This document shows positions 1 through 12,844 of a DNA stretch of 64,000 nucleotides, in pieces. The position numbers and the translations under genes were made by a program. How positions within the stretch are numbered: the stretch's first letter is position 1; every line of letters starts with the position of its first letter. Source of the stretch: Ochotona curzoniae (lineage: Eukaryota > Chordata > Mammalia > Lagomorpha > Ochotonidae); contig NW_024467106.1 of the NCBI RefSeq assembly GCF_017591425.1, forward strand, positions 26,960,501-27,024,500, given 5' to 3'. The notes under the pieces are model-generated. The model was not told the DNA's origin, did no database searches, and saw only the letters and a program-made list of their open reading frames with translations.

Positions 1-1314
1 CTGAATTTCAATCTCTATTATATACTGATGCCTCTCAGGAGTATACTTAACCATATCCAGATGTCTTCTCTTGGTTGTGTTCTTGCAGATCCAGTAGTCT
101 ACGTAATAATGTCTCTGATAGCAGAAAGACACAACCTACCATATCCATAGCTCAGCCCATGGTATTTCCCCTCCAAGCTGTGAATTCTTCCTGTGTCTTG
201 AATAGCATCATCATCCACACAGGTACTCAAACAAGAAATCAGTTTTGAAACCCGCTGACTTGTTTCCTTGTGACTGCCACCCTTCTCTTTAGGCTTACCT
301 TTATCTTTTGTGTAGAAGAATCAATTACTGATTTTTCTGAATCTGTGAAGATTCAAGTAAACATTACAAATAGAGTGCACCTGTTGAAGGGCATGGGTTA
401 TTTTCATTGTGCATCCATAGTAACCATGAGGATGTGAAGAATGTGCCCATTTTATGTGAAATGTTGCAACCAACTGTGGAACAAAAATGAACAAAAAAAC
501 ACTTGTACTGCAGTGAACATATTTTGTGTATCAGACCTGGTGGCAATGTTGTCCATTCCACAAATATTCATTCACTTCCTACAATGCACTAGGAATTGTA
601 CCTTCAGGGGAAACTTCCAGAGTGTTGATGTGCTGCGTGTATTTTCCATAGCAGTTTGATATTTAGGGGATACAGAGATGAAAATTCCTACAGGACCCTT
701 ACTTTCCTTCATCCCCACCCATTGGCTCAGATGATGTCTTCCATGAGCCCACCTATTGTTCAGCTCCTCCCACAGACAGCATTGCAGTGAAGTTCCTTCC
801 AGAACCTATTATTTTCAGAGAATAAATTAAGCGTAAGGACTAGGGGGAGTCATTTCAAAGTCAATCTGGAGACATATGTAGACTGTTGTCTCGATGCAAG
901 GATTCTTTTCGGGTGACACATTGGAACCACCTCCTTGAGACCTGAATTAAATTTCAAGCAATCTCAGTAATGAATTCAGCCTTGAGCTCAGCCCATTCCC
1001 AGAACCTCTGGTTAATTATGAGAAGAAAACCTATTTATTCTGGGACAGCACCACATTGGGATAAATTCCTGGAAGCCATCAGAAAAGCCAAGGGAAGATC
1101 TTTCTTAGAGTCTTCCCTGGATTTCTGAGAAAGAAGTGTTTCATGTTTGGCCTGTCAAGTTGCTTTTAGTTTCAGTTCACTAGATCTGCTCCTTATTCAA
1201 TTCTCTTTGAACTTAGGTCTTTTGTCTGTCTGGAGGCCTGGATCTCCTGTAGAGACTCAGTCAATCCTCTTTTTTCTCCAGATGCCAGCTTTCTCTAGGG
1301 ACATTCTTTGTTAT

Positions 1315-1635
1315 TGTTGTTATTATTATTTGAAAGCAGAGTTATAGAGGTAAAGAGAAACAGAGAGAAATCTTCCATCTGCTGGTTCACTCCCCAAATG
1401 GCCACAACAGCTGGAGCTGAGCTGATCTGAAGCCAGGAGCCAGGAACTTCTTCCAGGGTCTCTCACATGGGTGTAAAGACTCAAGGAATTGAGCCATCCT
1501 CTACTGCTTCTCTTCCAGGTCATAAACAGGAAGCTGACTCAGAAATTGAGCAACTGGGACATGAGCCAGTGTCCATATAGGATTTCAGCACCACAGGTAG
1601 AAGCTTAGCCTACCATGCCAGAGCAGTGACCCAAT
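1315..1635 (-). mobile_element. C-type SINE (old copy)
   Basis: Reverse-orientation lagomorph C-SINE: gaaagcagagttatagagg... ccatctgctggttcactcccc ... agcctaccatgcc. It is diverged and has no clear target-site duplication. Confidence 0.8.
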
Positions 1636-1654
1636 CACATTTACATTCTACAGA

Positions 1655-1800
1655 ACACCTTTCATGTGTTTTAGGTCAGTTCATCTTAACAGCAACACAG
1701 AGAGGCAGGGCTGTAAAGAATCTGAGGCTCAGAGAAAAGTAATATCCAAGACCATGCAGCTTTTGACAGGCGTCACGATGTTCTAATTTCTGTCTTCTTT
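1655..1800 (+). repeat. MIR-like fragment
   Basis: The segment ...atctgaggctcagagaaaagtaat... accatgcag resembles the MIR core ending, a pan-mammalian SINE fossil. Confidence 0.5.
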
Positions 1801-2029
1801 TCCACTTTTCCTCCTTGTACCACATCTGGTGGCCGAGGAAATTTCTAGGCCAGTTCCATTGCCAAGTTATTCTGTAGTCTAACTACACTGATACCAGGAT
1901 TTGAGGAACGGTGGTGTTTCTCTTGGTGATAGGCTCATTTGTAGGGACAAAAGGAGGCCCTATAAACCGGAGCCCATAGCAATCCTGTGAAAAGCAAGGG
2001 CATGCAGGAGAAGGTCTTTGGAGGAGCTG

Positions 2030-2205
2030 GCTCTCAACTGTTGGCTCCATATTAAAAACACCTGGGGAGCTGTACAAGCATCCTGAAGCCTGGGGCCCCG
2101 CACGGAGGTTTTGATTTAATGGTGTTTGGGGCAGCCTGGCTGTGGGTATGGTTAAAAGCTCTCCAGGTAGTACTAATAAGAAACTGAGATTGTGAAGCAG
2201 TGCCT
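2030..2205 (+). mobile_element. MER5A-like DNA transposon remnant
   Basis: aacacctggggagctgtacaa ... ctctccaggtagtactaataag resembles the MER5A (hAT-Charlie) non-autonomous element. Confidence 0.6.
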
Positions 2206-2864
2206 GAGGGCTTCCGTGATGTACTTGTTCTTTGTAGGATTTGGGAATGCGTTCTTTCCCCTAAATGCTTATTACAGCAATCATACAGAATCATTATATA
2301 CAAATCTAGAAGGTACAGATCAATCTTTGGAGGTTAATTCACAGATAAATAAATATTACATAGGATTTGATTATACCTTTCCACATTTTTCTGCATCTAT
2401 GTACATATGTAAGAAACTTATACTCTCTCTTTAATCAAAAAATAATATACAAGTACATACTGCTATGCAACATGTCTCCCATCATTTCATTTTTCCATAT
2501 CTATACATTTAAATTAATGCTAGTTTCAAAGGTTTTATAGCAGTCCATTGTATGGTTGTACCATAATTAGTGCAAATAGAGGTTTCATTTTTATCCCTAT
2601 ATTCATTTTCCTTCTACAAGATATTTGGAAAATCAGATTTTTGTCAATTATCTTGGTATTTGAGCTGTAGTTTGTATAAAAGAATTACAGTTAATTGACC
2701 AGAATACTAATATGAAAAAAAGTCTTTTTGAGGGAAGTTGGGAAATTATTCACATCCTAGTCCTAATAATATTTAAAAACGAAAGAAACTCTGAATGCTA
2801 CAAACCTGAATATTCCATCATGTCTTCAGTTTTTTACATCTTTTCTCACATGAAGACTAGTGAA

Positions 2865-3075
2865 TGGGGTCCAGCGACACATTGGGTTAAGATGCTACTT
2901 GTGATGGGTTCTAATCCTTATGGTTTATTCGACAGACATTCAAGCTAGCTAGGGCTGGGCCAGACCAGAGCTAGGAGTCAAGAACTCAATCCAGGTCTCA
3001 CATGGTGGCAGGAACCCAAGCACTGCTGCTTTCCGGGGAGCACTTTAGCAGGAAGCTGGCCTAGAGAGAGGGCCT
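2865..3075. mobile_element. Rearranged C-SINE fragments
   Basis: A plus-strand SINE 5' piece (2865-2940) abuts a minus-strand internal piece (2950-3075, ggctgggccagaccagagc...). They may be two insertions or an inversion. Confidence 0.45.
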
Positions 3076-3369
3076 GACGCTGCATTATCAAAAAGGACTG
3101 TCCAAATTGTGTTAGAAATCCACTCCTAATAAAGGAATAATGAAATCACATGCTGTTTCGTTAATTCATATTGCCTCTGGCTGATGTAGAAGTACTCTCC
3201 TTCCTGGGCCTTCATTCTTCAGCAGCGACTGTTCACATTATGGTGATTTGGTGGCTCATGGAAACATACCTAAATTCTCATTCTTTGGAGCAGTGGTTCT
3301 CAAAATGTGTTCATGGGCCCAACAATATTAGTGTCACCTATGAGCATTGTTCATGTAAATACTAGACTT

Positions 3370-3650
3370 AAGTCACTGACTGTGATGCCAGCATCCCATA
3401 TGAGCTCTGATTGATGTCCCAGCCATTTTACTTCTGATCCAAGTACCTGGGATAGCTGTGGAAGATGGTCCAAGCACTTGGGCCCCTGCTACCCATGTGG
3501 GAGACAGATGGAGCTCCTGGTTTCTGGCTTTGGCCTGGTCCTCTGGCTGTTGTAGCTATTTGAAGATTGAAGATTGAGCTTTCTCACTCTGTCTCTCTCT
3601 CTCTCTCTCAACTTTACCTTCTGAATAAATACACAAATTAAAAAAACTTT
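3370..3650 (+). mobile_element. C-type SINE (old copy)
   Basis: Contains ccagcatcccatatgagc, aagcacttgggcccctgc, catgtgggagac and a (CT)n stretch before a degraded A-rich tail. Confidence 0.8.
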
Positions 3651-5695
3651 TTCAGACCCCACTCTAGACCACTGAATCATAGTTTCTGGGCACACGTATC
3701 AATAAACCAGGCTTTCATAAGTTTTCCAGATGATACCAGTGAAATGTAAAAGATAACAAAGGCTAAGAATCATAAGGAACAAATGATTTCCTTCTTGTAG
3801 TTGAGCTTGGATGAATGGATGGTGGAGCTATTTACAGATACTGGGAAGGCAGGAGGAGGAGGTTTAGGGGGCCATCATGGATTTAGGACTGGGATGTTGA
3901 ATCGGAAATGTTTGTGGAGCCATCTGGAGCTTCCAGGTCTAGAGATCAAGAGCAAGGACTAAGCTGGAGATTCATATGTGGGAGTGGTGGCTGAAACAGG
4001 TGGAAGGAGAAAGCAGGAACCCTAGACATGGCAGTGGGCTGGTGACATGCTGTAACAGACTCAAGGAGTGACACCCAGAGCAAAGAGCCTGAGGACAATC
4101 CTTTGTCCTTGTGAGTGACTTGCGTTGAAATGTTTGTCTCAACCTCCTCTGGAGGCTAAGCTCCTTAAAGGCAGGGACTGTGTAAACTATAAGAAGTCCC
4201 CTTAAACAAAAGTATATTTCTGCATCCGTCTGTGAATAATCAGTGAATTCCTGCCAGGATTCTGCTTTGAAGAAATGCAATGTGGCCAGAGCCATCAGCA
4301 AGATATGTCTCCGCAAAATCACTTGTATAATTTCCCACTGGACAGAGTGGCAGATTAAAACTAAGAGAATAAATAAAGGGCATCATGTGTAATCCACTGA
4401 TATCCATGCTAATCACATTAATCAGAGTGAATTAATTATACCTGAAAACAGATGCAAAGTTAAATTCCTTAGGAAATCAATTCATTAAACTCATATTGGA
4501 ATGCACAGTCAACAGCCCCCATGTTTAGAAACTATCAGCATGACTTGTGGCAACTTCTGATTTACTAACGAAACTGCTTAAAACATTTTTAAAGGCAATT
4601 GCAATTACTGTCTGGCATTTGATGGAAAGAAATCTTGTCAGCATTGTCCCTTGTGTGTCAACTGTCACAATTTTCTAAAAATTTTGAGAAGAAAAATAGG
4701 CAGGCCCTACTATTTGCTAGCCTCGATTAGGGTTAATTCAATGTGTGTCTGCAAATAATAGTGTTTAATGTAATCTCTCTAATTACAGATAAAACGCATT
4801 TTCAGTCATGCTCATCACTGACAGTATTTTGGGATAAGTTAAACTGACAGCTGCTTTCTAAAAGAAAGGAAAAGACAAACCTTTCTTGGAAGGGGGTTAT
4901 GTTAGTTTTTTGCTCTCTCTCTGCCCCCCCACCCCCCGCACTGAAGTTCAGAAAAAAATGAGACTAGACACTTTGGCTCTGGATGCCAACTTTGGAAATC
5001 ATGACAGAGTCTATCTCCTGGGAACTTAATATATTTTTCACATCCCACTCCATTTGGTGAGTGTCTAACTTGAATTCACTCAACAAGAATTTTCTAAGGA
5101 TTTCCAGTAAGACAGACATTGTTCCAGGCACCAAGAAAATCAAGGAAAAATTATTCTCTCCAACCTGTTCCCCCATTACTGGCCCTATGAGCAAGGTAAG
5201 CTCTTCACTGTAGTAGAAAGAGTAGTCACTGTCATGCTATACTCACAGTCCCTCCGGAGTGAAATTGGTGAAGTCACACATTCAAGGGTCAACCGATGTG
5301 TGTTTCTCAGCCACAGCTGACTGGACCAGTGATAACCCAAGAACATTTAATGTATAAATCCTCCAGATGTTTACAGTGTGTTCTGGCATGGAAGCTGTGC
5401 TAGACCGTCATCTTCTTTTCTTTCAGAAATAGGAATTGGAAAACACTGAATTGGCTGATTTGGAGTGAATCTGATGCAGTAAGAAACATGTTGAGGTAGA
5501 AAGAACGAAGAGCTTGAGGGAGAGCCTCGGTGCTATACAGTTATGAGGAAGCACAAACAGGGTCAAGCTCAGCTTGAATGCATAAAGGAATGAATAGTAG
5601 CAAGTAATTGTGGTCTTAGATGTCTCTCATTCTGATAGCCTCAAAAACTGAGTGATTCACACTGAATGGCCAGCCTTAAAAATTTCTTCATCTTT

Positions 5696-6060
5696 TAAAA
5701 AAATTTATTATTATTGTTATCATTTTATGATACAGTTCCATAGGCCCCTGGGATTTCCCTTATCCCTTCCCCAGTTCCCCTCCACCTAGTTCCTCTATAT
5801 CATTACTAAAGTCTAGTTCTTCATACACAGTCATATGTCCATCATTGTGGCATGGACAATGGCAGAGAGTCCAGCATCCTATTGTCAAGATAGAGTAAAC
5901 AGTGTCATTGTAAGTCCATCTTTGTCTGGAAGCAGAAATGCATACTACATTGTATCCTCACATCTGGATATGTTAGTCTCCATTACACAGTTACTGTACA
6001 TCCCTTAAATGAAAAGCCATGAGACAAAATCAACAACAGGAAGAAAAAAGAAATTAACAA
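5696..6060 (-). mobile_element. L1 3' end, minus orientation
   Basis: The plus strand reads tatcattttatgatacagttcc... and atgtccatcattgtggcatgg, the reverse complement of the element at 7500-7703. The shared sequence plus a terminal A/T run indicates the 3' end of a lagomorph L1. It is 5'-truncated, with no ORF2 recognisable. Confidence 0.65.
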
Positions 6061-6814
6061 CATCATGAACTTAAAAATGTAAGATAAAACTTTTGGTATA
6101 TTCAATCATCAATTGCCATTTAAGATAAGATCAGATAAAATAATTAGACATAAAAATATAAAAGATTTCAAGCATCTTATTTGAAGATGACACTTAATAT
6201 AAAGTACCTTTATTCTTTTTGTTTAAAGTTAATAGAAGCATTTTGGAAAAAAATGTTTTGATAAAAATTTTTTTCTTCATTAAAAATTTTTTTTTCTTAA
6301 TCTACACTGCAGAGCCAGGTTTCTTGCATCCTGTGTGTTCCCATCGGGTATCGTGTGACTTTGACTAAGGGAAAGACTCAATGTTGGTTTAATCAGGTGT
6401 TTCTTTCTCATAAGAAGCCCAATCATTGGCAGCCTGGAGTAGCTCTGCTCCACAAAGCCCTCTGGGATTTGATTCCTTACTACTTGCTTTTCTGCAGTCC
6501 TCAGAAGGGAATCATAGACTAGGGCGGTGTCCACGTTTCATATGTAGCAATAGCCAACAGGAATGAAGAAGGGGAAAAAACCACCAGCTATTGTTTAAGA
6601 TGGACTTCTAATTTCTGGATCCTAGGAAAATCTCATCCATGATTTTTGCATGGGAATGGTGGGGGGAATATGAGTCAGTCCCTAGAGCAACACAGGAAAC
6701 AGAGATGATAATGATGACAATGTCAAAACAGCAAAAAACAAAAACAAACAAACAAAAAAACCCAAAACAGAACAAAATCACAACATTAACTGAGCTAATG
6801 AATCAGAAAGGAAA

Positions 6815-7118
6815 CCTGGGTACCAGAGTTGTGGTACAGTTGGTTAAGCTTCTGCTTGTAAAACTGACATTCTTTATGGATGCTGGTTCAGATCTGATTG
6901 CTCCGCTTCTCATCCAGCTCTCTGTACCTGGGAAAGCATTGGAAGATGCCTAAGTCCTTGGGCCCCTGCACCGGTGTGGGGAAAAGAACTGGAGTTCCAG
7001 ATTCCTGGCTTTGGCCTCGTCCAGCAGTCCCAGCCATTATGACCATTTGGGGAGTAAACCAATAGATGGAAGATCTCTGTCTTTTCCTCTCTCTCTCTGT
7101 AACTGCCTTCAAAACAAA
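6815..7118 (+). mobile_element. C-type SINE
   Basis: accagagttgtggtacagttgg... to cctctctctctctgtaactgcc. An intermediate-age copy, lying between two opposed L1 3' ends. Confidence 0.85.
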
Positions 7119-7499
7119 AACAAAGCCACCAGTGTGTGTATGTGAAGGATGGGGAGGAGCCTAAATCAGAGCCAGTTAAAAAATGGACAGAATTTGCAAA
7201 TCATCTTGATAAAGACTTTGAATTCCCCTCTTTGTGAACTAGAGTTCAAAACAGTCCCTTTTCAATGTTAAGGAGAGAGGGCCCTAGCTCACCTATGGGT
7301 TACAATACAAAATCACAGTGCAAGTGCAGGGCCAGCCCTTCGTATCAGCAATTCTAAACTATCAGCTGCCATAGTACTTCCCTTGACTGTCTCCAAGTTT
7401 ATATTTTCACATGCAGAGCCACTATCTGGGGCCAGACAATGGCAATGCTGTTTCTAAAAAGCCAGTATGGAAAAAAGAAAAAAAGGCCAGTATCATGCC

Positions 7500-7703
7500 T
7501 TCTGAACTGTTTACTGTATCTTGACAATAGGATTCTGAACTCTCTGCCATTGTCCATGCCCGCAATGATGGACATATGACTGAGTATGAAGTACTATATG
7601 TTAGTAATGATATAGAGTAACTAGGTAGGGGGGAGGGAATTGGGGAGGGGATAAGGGAATATGAAACTGTATCATAAAATGATAATAATAAAATGTTTTT
7701 AAA
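7500..7703 (+). mobile_element. L1 3' end, plus orientation
   Basis: Contains ctctgccattgtccatg, atgatggacatatgactg, a G-rich stretch (7627-7655) and tgtatcataaaatgataata before an A-rich end. It is the inverted counterpart of the copy at 5696-6060. Confidence 0.65.
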
Positions 7704-8006
7704 ACCAAGGGAAAAAATGCGTTCTGAAAGAAGGTGTGGTGTACAAAGCATGGTGTTCGGATTTCTCATTTCTCACCTTGAAATGGATGGAAATCATATC
7801 ATCTTGGAATTTGTCGAGTTGGAAATGAGAACTGTTCTGAAAGGTAAGAGGAATGATTGTTTTGAGCATATTAAATTTGTTCTGTGAAAAAAAATTAAGA
7901 ACAAAGTACACAAAGATGTCATCTTATAATTACTGAATTAACAATAATAAACATTCCTGACAAATCTAAGTGTTGGACAAAATGCAGAAATTCAAACTAG
8001 TCTTTT

Positions 8007-8341
8007 TTTTTATTTTTAAAGATTTATTTTTATTATTTTTTCATTGGAAAGGCGGATATACAGAGAAGAGAGACAGAGAGGAAGATCTTCCGTCCAATGA
8101 TTCACTCCCCAAGTGAGCGCAACGGGCTGATACTATGCCAATCCGAAGCCAGGAGCCTCTTCTGGGTCTCCCACGCGGGTGCAGGTTCCCAAAGCTTTGG
8201 GCCGTCCTCGACTGCTTTCCCAGGCCACAGGCAGGGAGCTGGAAGGGAAGCGGGGCTGCCGGGATTAGAACCGGCGCCCATGTGGGATCCCGGGCGTGCA
8301 AGGCGAGGACCTTTAACCACTTGCGCCACCGTGCCGGGCCC
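8007..8341 (-). mobile_element. Young pika-type SINE with target-site duplication
   Basis: A full-length copy in reverse orientation, from a poly-T/aaagatttatt tail to ...gccgggccc. It is flanked by an exact 14-bp duplication CAAACTAGTCTTTT (7993-8006 and 8342-8355). Low divergence and intact CpGs mark a recent insertion. Confidence 0.95.
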
Positions 8342-8396
8342 CAAACTAGTCTTTTAAAGGTCTTGTTGTGTTTTGTTTTAAAGATTTATTTTGTTT

Positions 8397-8720
8397 GGGC
8401 CCGGTGCGGTAGCCAAGCGGCTAAAGTCATTGCCATGCACACGCACAGGGATCTTATATGGTTTGTATCCTCGCGACCCCGCTTCCCATCCAATCCCTGC
8501 CTGTGTCCTGGGAAAGCAGACGAGGACAGCCCAAAGCCTTGGGACCCTACAACCATGTGGAAGTCCCAGAGGAGGCTCCTGGCTCCTGGTTTCGGATTGG
8601 CTCAGCTCCAGCCATTGCGCTCACTTGGGGAGTGAACCATCGGATGAAGGATCTTCCTCTCTGTCTCTCCTCTCTGTACATCTGCCTTTCCAGTAAAAAT
8701 AAATAAATCTTTAAAAAAAG
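8397..8720 (+). mobile_element. Young pika-type SINE, inverted relative to its neighbour
   Basis: Starts gggcccggtgcggtagccaag and ends ataaataaatctttaaaa. It lies 55 bp from the minus-strand copy at 8007-8341. Confidence 0.93.
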
Positions 8721-8749
8721 AAAGAAAAAGAAATAAAAATCAAAAACCT

Positions 8750-11035
8750 TCTTGAAGAAAACAATGCTACTGTGTGACCTATAATTCACTGAATTAATAA
8801 GAAAAAAATTGTTTTGAAGAAACGAAAGTAAAAACAAAAATTGTTGAAAGGGACTTTTATAATATCAGGTGCTTACACAAAATCAAAATACCACAAATAA
8901 ATGATCTATTAATGTAACTCAAGGATTTATTAAAAGAGAAAAATGAATGGGAAGTAAGAAATAATAAAAATCATAGCAAAAATAAATGGATTTGGAACTG
9001 AATAACTACAAATTGCAACAGCAAAGAGCCATTTCTTCCTTTCCTTTGTCAAGAGAACACCATTAAGTATCATTTAGGGCAGGTCTATAAGAGGTGAATT
9101 GTTTGAGCTTTTCTTAACTGTGGAAGAATTTTATTTCAGTTTCAAAGACAAATGAGAGAGCTTTGCTGGTTACTTTATTCTTGGCTGACAATTTTTCCCC
9201 TTTAAAATCTGGAATATGTCATTCCATTCTCTTTGGCCTGTAGAGTTTCCTCTAACAGGTCAGCAGTGAGTCTGATTGAAGTTCTTTTATATATTAATTA
9301 ATTTTTTCACATGCATATTTAACAATCCATTTCCTGTGTTCAGCTGAGGAGAGTTTCATTATCATGAGTTGTGGCAAAGGCAGATTTTGGTCAACCCTAT
9401 TGGTTCTCCTTCTGAGTTTTATTTCCCAACTGTTTTTCCAAATTAGGGACATTTTCCTTTATAATTTCATTGAATACATTGTTAAACCTAGCTTCTCTTT
9501 CTGCACCTTCTGGAACTCCCATAATTCTTATATTCAGCCTTTTAATAGTGTCCCTTAATTCTTGAATGCTTTTCTTAGCTTGACTCAATTTCTCTTCCAG
9601 CTTTTTTTTGTTTCCCCTATTGTTGAAGGAAGCATCTTCCAATTCTGAGATTCTTTCTTTTGTCTTGTTCATTTTATTATTGAGACTTTCCACTGAATTT
9701 TTAATTTGCTCAATTGTGTCCTTCATTTCTAATAGTTTGGCTTGATTTTGTTTCAGTATTGTTACCTCCTGTGTGACATACCCCTTAAATTTCTTGAACT
9801 CCTTTATGTGCTTCCTGATGTTGTTAAGAGGCTTTATAACAAGTTTTTAAAATTCTTTATCCCCCATTTCCTTGATGTCTTCTTTAGACAACTATGAGGT
9901 TGGCAAAGGCTTTTGCTCCTTTGCAATGGAGGCATCAGTAATATGTGTCTCTGTTTCTTCTTTGGCTCTTGGTCATTGCTGTTCTGGTTAGCAGATTCTT
10001 CTCCTTAGGGCTAATTTCTAAGTTGTGTTGCTCACTGGTCTACAGGTCAATTCTACTGATTGTGTTTGGTGCCTGATTCTTCATTTGCAGTCACTTGTGG
10101 CACTCCCTCCAGCGAACTTCAGTCCTAGAGTCTTGTGCTAGACCTCCACTGTGATCTCCATAGCCCATGCTCCTGACTCATCACTTTCTACCCCCTGTGA
10201 TCCTGTGCTGTGGCTGCACTGTTGCTTGTACAGCCTTTCTCCCACTCATGGTTCGTGCAGTGCCTGGGATTAACGATACACCAGCTGTCTTAAATGACTG
10301 AGTTGTCAGTGGTGCTGATCTTGCCAGAACTTGCTGGCCATTAAGACTGAAGGGCACTTGGATGTATTTTGGGTGGAATCCATACAATGACAAGTTGGTT
10401 CTATTTTCCCTGTGAGACTAGTCAATGTATTGAGCTGGAAATGAGTTCTTTCCTGGATTGGCACCTGCACACAAAATGGTGCCTGATGTAGCACTGGTGG
10501 AAGTCTTGGCCTTCTGGTTGGTAGGTCTTGGGGCCACCTGGACCTATCTGGGTGGAACCTGTTGGATGCCAAGTTGGTACTGTCTTCCCTGTAGGACCAG
10601 TGCAATGCATTGAACAGAAATGAGTTCCTTCATGGCTTAGTGCATGCACTGTTGGCTGCTGTTCCTTTTTTCCTACAACCTTTTCCTCAGTACACAAGAT
10701 GGTATCTGCTGGGGGTCTGGTCTGTGAAATCCACCTTCTTTCTCTACCTGTCTGCTTAGGCTCTGCTACTCAGCTTCTGCTCATGGTTGAATCAAATAAA
10801 CTGGCAGGATGGGCAGTTCTACGCCTGGATTCACCCTCTGAGTTCCCAGTGAACTCCCCTTACCAGCTGGCCACCGATGGAACTCTGATTGCTGATCACT
10901 GACTGCCATTGGCATATCTGGTCACCATAACACTGCTCTGCTGCTGCTTGTGTCCATGGATTTCCAGGAGTCCCTCTGCCATCGGCCTGTCCTCTCCTAT
11001 TTGCCGGATCATGGCCTCTCTGCTTCATCCTGGCT
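8750..11035 (-). mobile_element. HAL1-like (ORF1-only) LINE remnant
   Basis: On the minus strand, a 5' region with an imperfect tandem repeat of about 180 bp (10310-10650) is followed by LINE-1 ORF1-type coding sequence at about 9890-9397. This includes the coiled coil IEQIKNSVESLNNKMNK and the RNA-binding start LNIRIMGVPEG. It is broken by at least one stop near 9845. After ORF1 the sequence continues directly into a tail containing CTCTACAGGCCAAAGAG and GTCAGCCAAGAATA, which I recognise from HAL1 elements, rather than into ORF2. Whole length is about 2 kb. It is not functional as read. Boundaries are approximate. Confidence 0.6.
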
Positions 11036-11552
11036 AATGATTCTCCATCTGTTTGTACATGTCCTTACCCTGAACCGCCATCATGTTTCCATTAAAAATA
11101 CATTTGTGTAATTCAGAGAAACTGTTTAAAAGCAGGAAAAAATGAGCAAGGATGGAATGGTTGATGAGAAGAAACAAAGGTTTAATAATGAGTGGTGAGC
11201 ATAGAAATTCAAAGTAAAAGACGAGTGCCAGGCTCCTAGGGAAAAACAACTTCAGGATGTGCAAGGAGTGCCTGGTTGTTTGTGTTGTTCCAGCATTTCA
11301 CTGCAGCTATAAAGAAAGATCTAATGGGCAGTGGTTTTTGTCTTCGTGAATTTGGAGAAAGTGGCCAGAAGTAGATAGAAAGTTGATTATAGAAGCTAAA
11401 TAATGATGATTTCACTTCACAAGGAAGTTTTAAATCACTTGCAAGAAAAGTTGCAAAACTAGCTAGAATCAGGAAACAGTTATGGGAAATTAAATAGTTA
11501 AAGTCCACCCTGAGTAGAGAAAGCTTGTGTAGTTTTGTAAGATGTTTAAACA

Positions 11553-11780
11553 TTTGAAAGGGAGAGAGGCAATGTGGGTGGAGATGGAGAGGAAGAGAGA
11601 AAAAGTATCTTCCCGCTGATTTGCTCCCCAAATGCCTACAAGCCTGAGGCAGAGCTGAGTTAAAGCCAGGAGTCAGGAATCCTCCCATGTGGGTGACAGA
11701 GGCCTAGGAATTTGGGCTGTCATATATTCTCTTCCAGGAATTTAGCAGGAATTAGATGGGAAGCCAGAGTGGGGAGCACC
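11553..11780 (-). mobile_element. C-type SINE fragment
   Basis: Reverse-orientation 3' two thirds of a diverged copy: gatttgctccccaaatg ... catgtgggtgacagagg ... gaattagatgggaagcc. Confidence 0.7.
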
Positions 11781-12059
11781 ACAAAGTGACTGCAAAGTGG
11801 AGCAGGGCTTTGTTATTATCAATCTCAGTGGATTTACAGCTGGTGATGGACATAATTCCAACATTGTGGAGACAAGACGATGCAGTCTTAGGGATTTAAG
11901 GAATCTAGAAGGCAGGTGGCAAGTGTGGCAGGAAGAAAAAATGTAGTTGAATTGGAATATTGAAATGGTTACTGAAGTAATCTGGTGGATTTCTTGCTAA
12001 TGAACATGGATATTAGGTTAAATGATCCCCAGGTTCTGGGAAGGTGTAGTTTCATGGCT

Positions 12060-12225
12060 AAGCTCCATAAAAGCAGTCAGGGGTGGTAGAGCCATAGCGA
12101 TGTGTGTTCAAATCCCACTCACTAGCTATGGGATCTTAGGCTGGGCACCTAATCTCACTCAGCCCCTTTCTCCACTCTCAGAATGGAGTAACAATGTCTT
12201 AGAAGTAGTAGCCATTAAATGAGAT
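12060..12225 (+). repeat. MIR-like fragment
   Basis: tcaaatcccactcactagct ... gggatcttaggctgggcac ... ctcagaatggagtaacaatg follows the MIR consensus layout. Confidence 0.65.
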
Positions 12226-12844
12226 CATGGATGAGTGAATTTAAAAGATTATCTGACACACAGATACAATAGATGCTTCTCTATTGTCTTCCCTCAAATT
12301 AAGTACCTCGAGAGACCCAATATGAGTGATGGCCTGGACCACATCACAAAGGGGTTGATGATCCCAGGACTTTTGAGCCATGAAGTGGGTGGGACAAAGA
12401 AAGGAAAAAGCAAAACAGAAATGACAGTGTGCTTGTAACACAGGCCACAAGGAACACAGAAAATGCTGCCTAGGTCAACGTCACAGTGCAACTCAGACAA
12501 CATTCAGGAAAGGATTTGTTCATGGTGAGTGATGTTAAATAAAAGAAGGCACAAAAATCCCCCTTTGAAACTTGATGGGATTTTCAACCAGTTGGGCTCT
12601 TTCAAAGGAAAGTATTTGGACAAGTATCAAGCCTCTTATATTTTAGTCTTTTTCATTTTTGGCTAAGCCCTTGGACAAAGGATTTTGAATATCCTTGCTT
12701 GTGAAGCAGTTTCAGGTACCTCCTCTAAGGAAAAAAAATGGTGAGACTTCAGTACTGAAGGAAAAAGTCTAAAGATATTTAAAATATCGTTCTTGCAAAG
12801 TTCTGAAGTCATAATGAAGGTCAGAAGCTATTAGTGAAAATAGA

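Noticed and set aside
8100..8700. tRNA genes suggested by A-box and B-box sequences
   Set aside because: The boxes belong to tRNA-derived SINEs with A-rich tails and target-site duplications. No complete cloverleaf is seen.
9397..9726. A 109-codon coiled-coil ORF as a host gene
   Set aside because: It is LINE ORF1-type sequence inside a mobile-element remnant, with upstream stops in the same frame.
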